From the NCBI RefSeq assembly GCF_027622855.1, contig NZ_JAPZVR010000023.1, forward strand, positions 1 through 60,211: DNA of 60,211 bases, in the 5' to 3' direction. Within the stretch, counting starts at the first letter, position 1. The number at the start of each line of letters is the position of its first letter. The notes below the pieces were generated by a model, which saw nothing but the letters and a program-made list of their open reading frames with translations, had not been told where the DNA came from and made no database searches. Of the stretch, positions 59,170-60,211 are shown piece by piece. The position numbers and the translations under genes were made by a program. Source of the DNA: Glycomyces algeriensis. Lineage in GTDB: Bacteria; Actinomycetota; Actinomycetes; Mycobacteriales; Micromonosporaceae.

Positions 59170-60201
59170 TCAGGCCGACTCGCGGATCACCAGCTCCGTG
59201 GGGAGGATCGTCAGCGGCTCCACTTCGTGGCCCTCCAGCAGCCGCAGCATTGCGCGGGCCATGCTGCGGCCGATCTCCGCGATCGGCTGCCGCACCGTCG
59301 TCAACGGCGGGTCGCAGTACGTTGCCAGTGCGATGTCGTCGAACCCGACCACCGACACGTCCCCGGGCACGCTCCGGCCCGCCTCCCGCAGGGCCTGGAG
59401 CGCGCCGTGCGCCATGAGGTCCGAGGCCACGAACACCGCGTCCAGCTCCGGTTCGTCCGCGAGCAGCTGCCGCATCGCCGCGTGCCCCGACTCGGCCGTG
59501 AAGTCGCCGACCGCGACGATCGCTCGCCGGTCTGCGGCCGCGAGCGCCTGCCGGTAGCCGTCCAGTCGCGCCCGTCCCGCCACCATGTCCTGCGGCCCGG
59601 CGACCGTAGCAATGCGCCTGCGGCCCTTGGCGAGCAGGAACTCCACCGCCGCCTGCACACCGCCGAGGTGGTCGACGTCGATGCACGGCGCGGCCAGGTG
59701 CGGCAGCCCGTTGCACACCACCGGCACCCCGCGCCGCAGCATCAGCTCCGGCAGCAGGTCGGCGTCGTGCAGCGAGGCGAACATGACCCCGTCGACGTGC
59801 CCGCCGACCGCGTACCGCTCGGCCCGCGACCGCGCCTCGGCCGAGCCGGTCGTCAAGAGCACCAGCAGCTTCCCGGCCGCGTCGAGCTCGGACGCGACGC
59901 CGCGGATGACGCTCGGGAAGAACTGGTCGTCCGAGAACACCCGGTTCGGCGACTCCGGCAGGATGAGCGCCACCGAATCGGTCCGGTGCGTCACCAGCGA
60001 CCGCGCGGCGGCATGCGGCACGTAGCCGAGCTCGTTCGCCGCCGCCTCCACGGCCTGCCGCAGGCCCTCGGCGACCGTGGTCTGCCCGTTGACGACCCGC
60101 GAGACCGTCGCACGCGACACCCCCGCCCGCTCGGCGACCTCCTCCAGCGTGGGTCGGCCGGTGCGGGGCCCCCGCACCGGCCCCCCGCCGGGCCCCGCCA
60201 C
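59170..60201 (-). CDS. LacI family transcriptional regulator
   Basis: 343 aa as read; the 5' end is only 10 bases from the window edge, so a further upstream start cannot be excluded. HTH: TLEEVAERAGVSRATVSRVVNG near residue 18-39 with the hinge helix AAANELGYVPHAAARSL. The periplasmic-binding-protein-like domain follows (DSVALILPESPNRVFSD, VDGVMFASLHDAD, GVPVVCNGLP, DVSVVGFDD, PLTTVRQP). The VxxAARSL hinge and VVGFDDI are typical. The first ~15 residues are Gly/Pro/Arg-rich; GTG 60177 is an alternative start. Effector is presumably a sugar or nucleoside; target unknown. Confidence 0.92.
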   Translation of the reverse strand: MAGPGGGPVRGPRTGRPTLEEVAERAGVSRATVSRVVNGQTTVAEGLRQAVEAAANELGYVPHAAARSLVTHRTDSVALILPESPNRVFSDDQFFPSVIRGVASELDAAGKLLVLLTTGSAEARSRAERYAVGGHVDGVMFASLHDADLLPELMLRRGVPVVCNGLPHLAAPCIDVDHLGGVQAAVEFLLAKGRRRIATVAGPQDMVAGRARLDGYRQALAAADRRAIVAVGDFTAESGHAAMRQLLADEPELDAVFVASDLMAHGALQALREAGRSVPGDVSVVGFDDIALATYCDPPLTTVRQPIAEIGRSMARAMLRLLEGHEVEPLTILPTELVIRESA

Positions 60202-60211
60202 CGCGCGCCGC

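Overview
The window is about 72% G+C by eye, uses GTG and TTG starts freely, and carries actinobacterial signature families (an SCO4848-type membrane protein, a GPGG-motif small membrane protein, SNF2 helicase with a SWIM partner, DUF4232 lipoproteins). It is almost certainly a chromosomal piece from an Actinomycetota species. Genus cannot be settled from sequence reading alone. No rRNA, tRNA, CRISPR array, plasmid or phage module was seen. The first ~1.2 kb looks like a poor contig end: bases 1-114 exactly repeat 33161-33274, and two G/C homopolymer blocks (115-220, 1136-1231) are probably not genomic.

Layout. 0.2-2.7 kb: a small MITE-like element abutting the stop codon of a membrane coiled-coil protein, then an SDR oxidoreductase and its TetR regulator with matching operators. 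2.8-9.3 kb: two paralogous Cof-type HAD phosphatases around a secreted M14 carboxypeptidase, a LapA-like protein, an NAD(P)-binding protein, a kinase-like resistance protein, and small proteins. 9.3-12.7 kb: a divergent MarR regulator and an operon of dehydrogenase, DJ-1/PfpI protein and old yellow enzyme (electrophile or quinone stress). 13.2-15.5 kb: GH15 glycosidase and a His-rich protein. 15.6-20.0 kb: a 4-hydroxyproline catabolic cluster (FCD-GntR regulator, epimerase, DapA-family deaminase, alpha-ketoglutarate semialdehyde dehydrogenase) without the oxidase. 20-29 kb: MFS efflux pump with a fused winged helix, CPA1 antiporter, two lipoproteins, SpoIIE phosphatase, DUF1269 protein, TSUP transporter. 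29-36.6 kb: an unusual 638-aa modular protein, two methyltransferases, an exonuclease, a cyclase-like protein, a macrodomain protein, a PfkB kinase. 36.9-41.6 kb: ROK repressor and a sugar ABC importer lacking an ATPase. 41.7-44.4 kb: DUF4234 protein, adenine phosphoribosyltransferase, and a KDG kinase/KDPG aldolase operon. 45.4-47.9 kb: SNF2 helicase plus SWIM protein. 48-51.1 kb: Rpn-like nuclease, HAD phosphatase, GNAT, methyltransferase. 51.4-55.0 kb: a tightly overlapping ABC exporter/two-component operon. 55.3-60.2 kb: a PolA-like polymerase, GPGG protein, M20 amidohydrolase and a LacI regulator running to the window end.

Three regulatory themes recur. Many genes have a -10 box (GATACT, TACCGT, TACGCT, TAGGCT) 6-7 bases before a GTG/ATG, which suggests leaderless mRNAs. 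Several transcription factors have identifiable palindromes at their own and a neighbouring promoter (TetR, MarR, ROK). Most strikingly, a degenerate palindrome with core YATGTSACATR, often extended into long imperfect hairpins, occurs about 13 times, always between genes, next to unrelated functions. It is either the operator of an FCD-GntR protein family or an undescribed dispersed repeat, and is the most interesting unexplained structure here.
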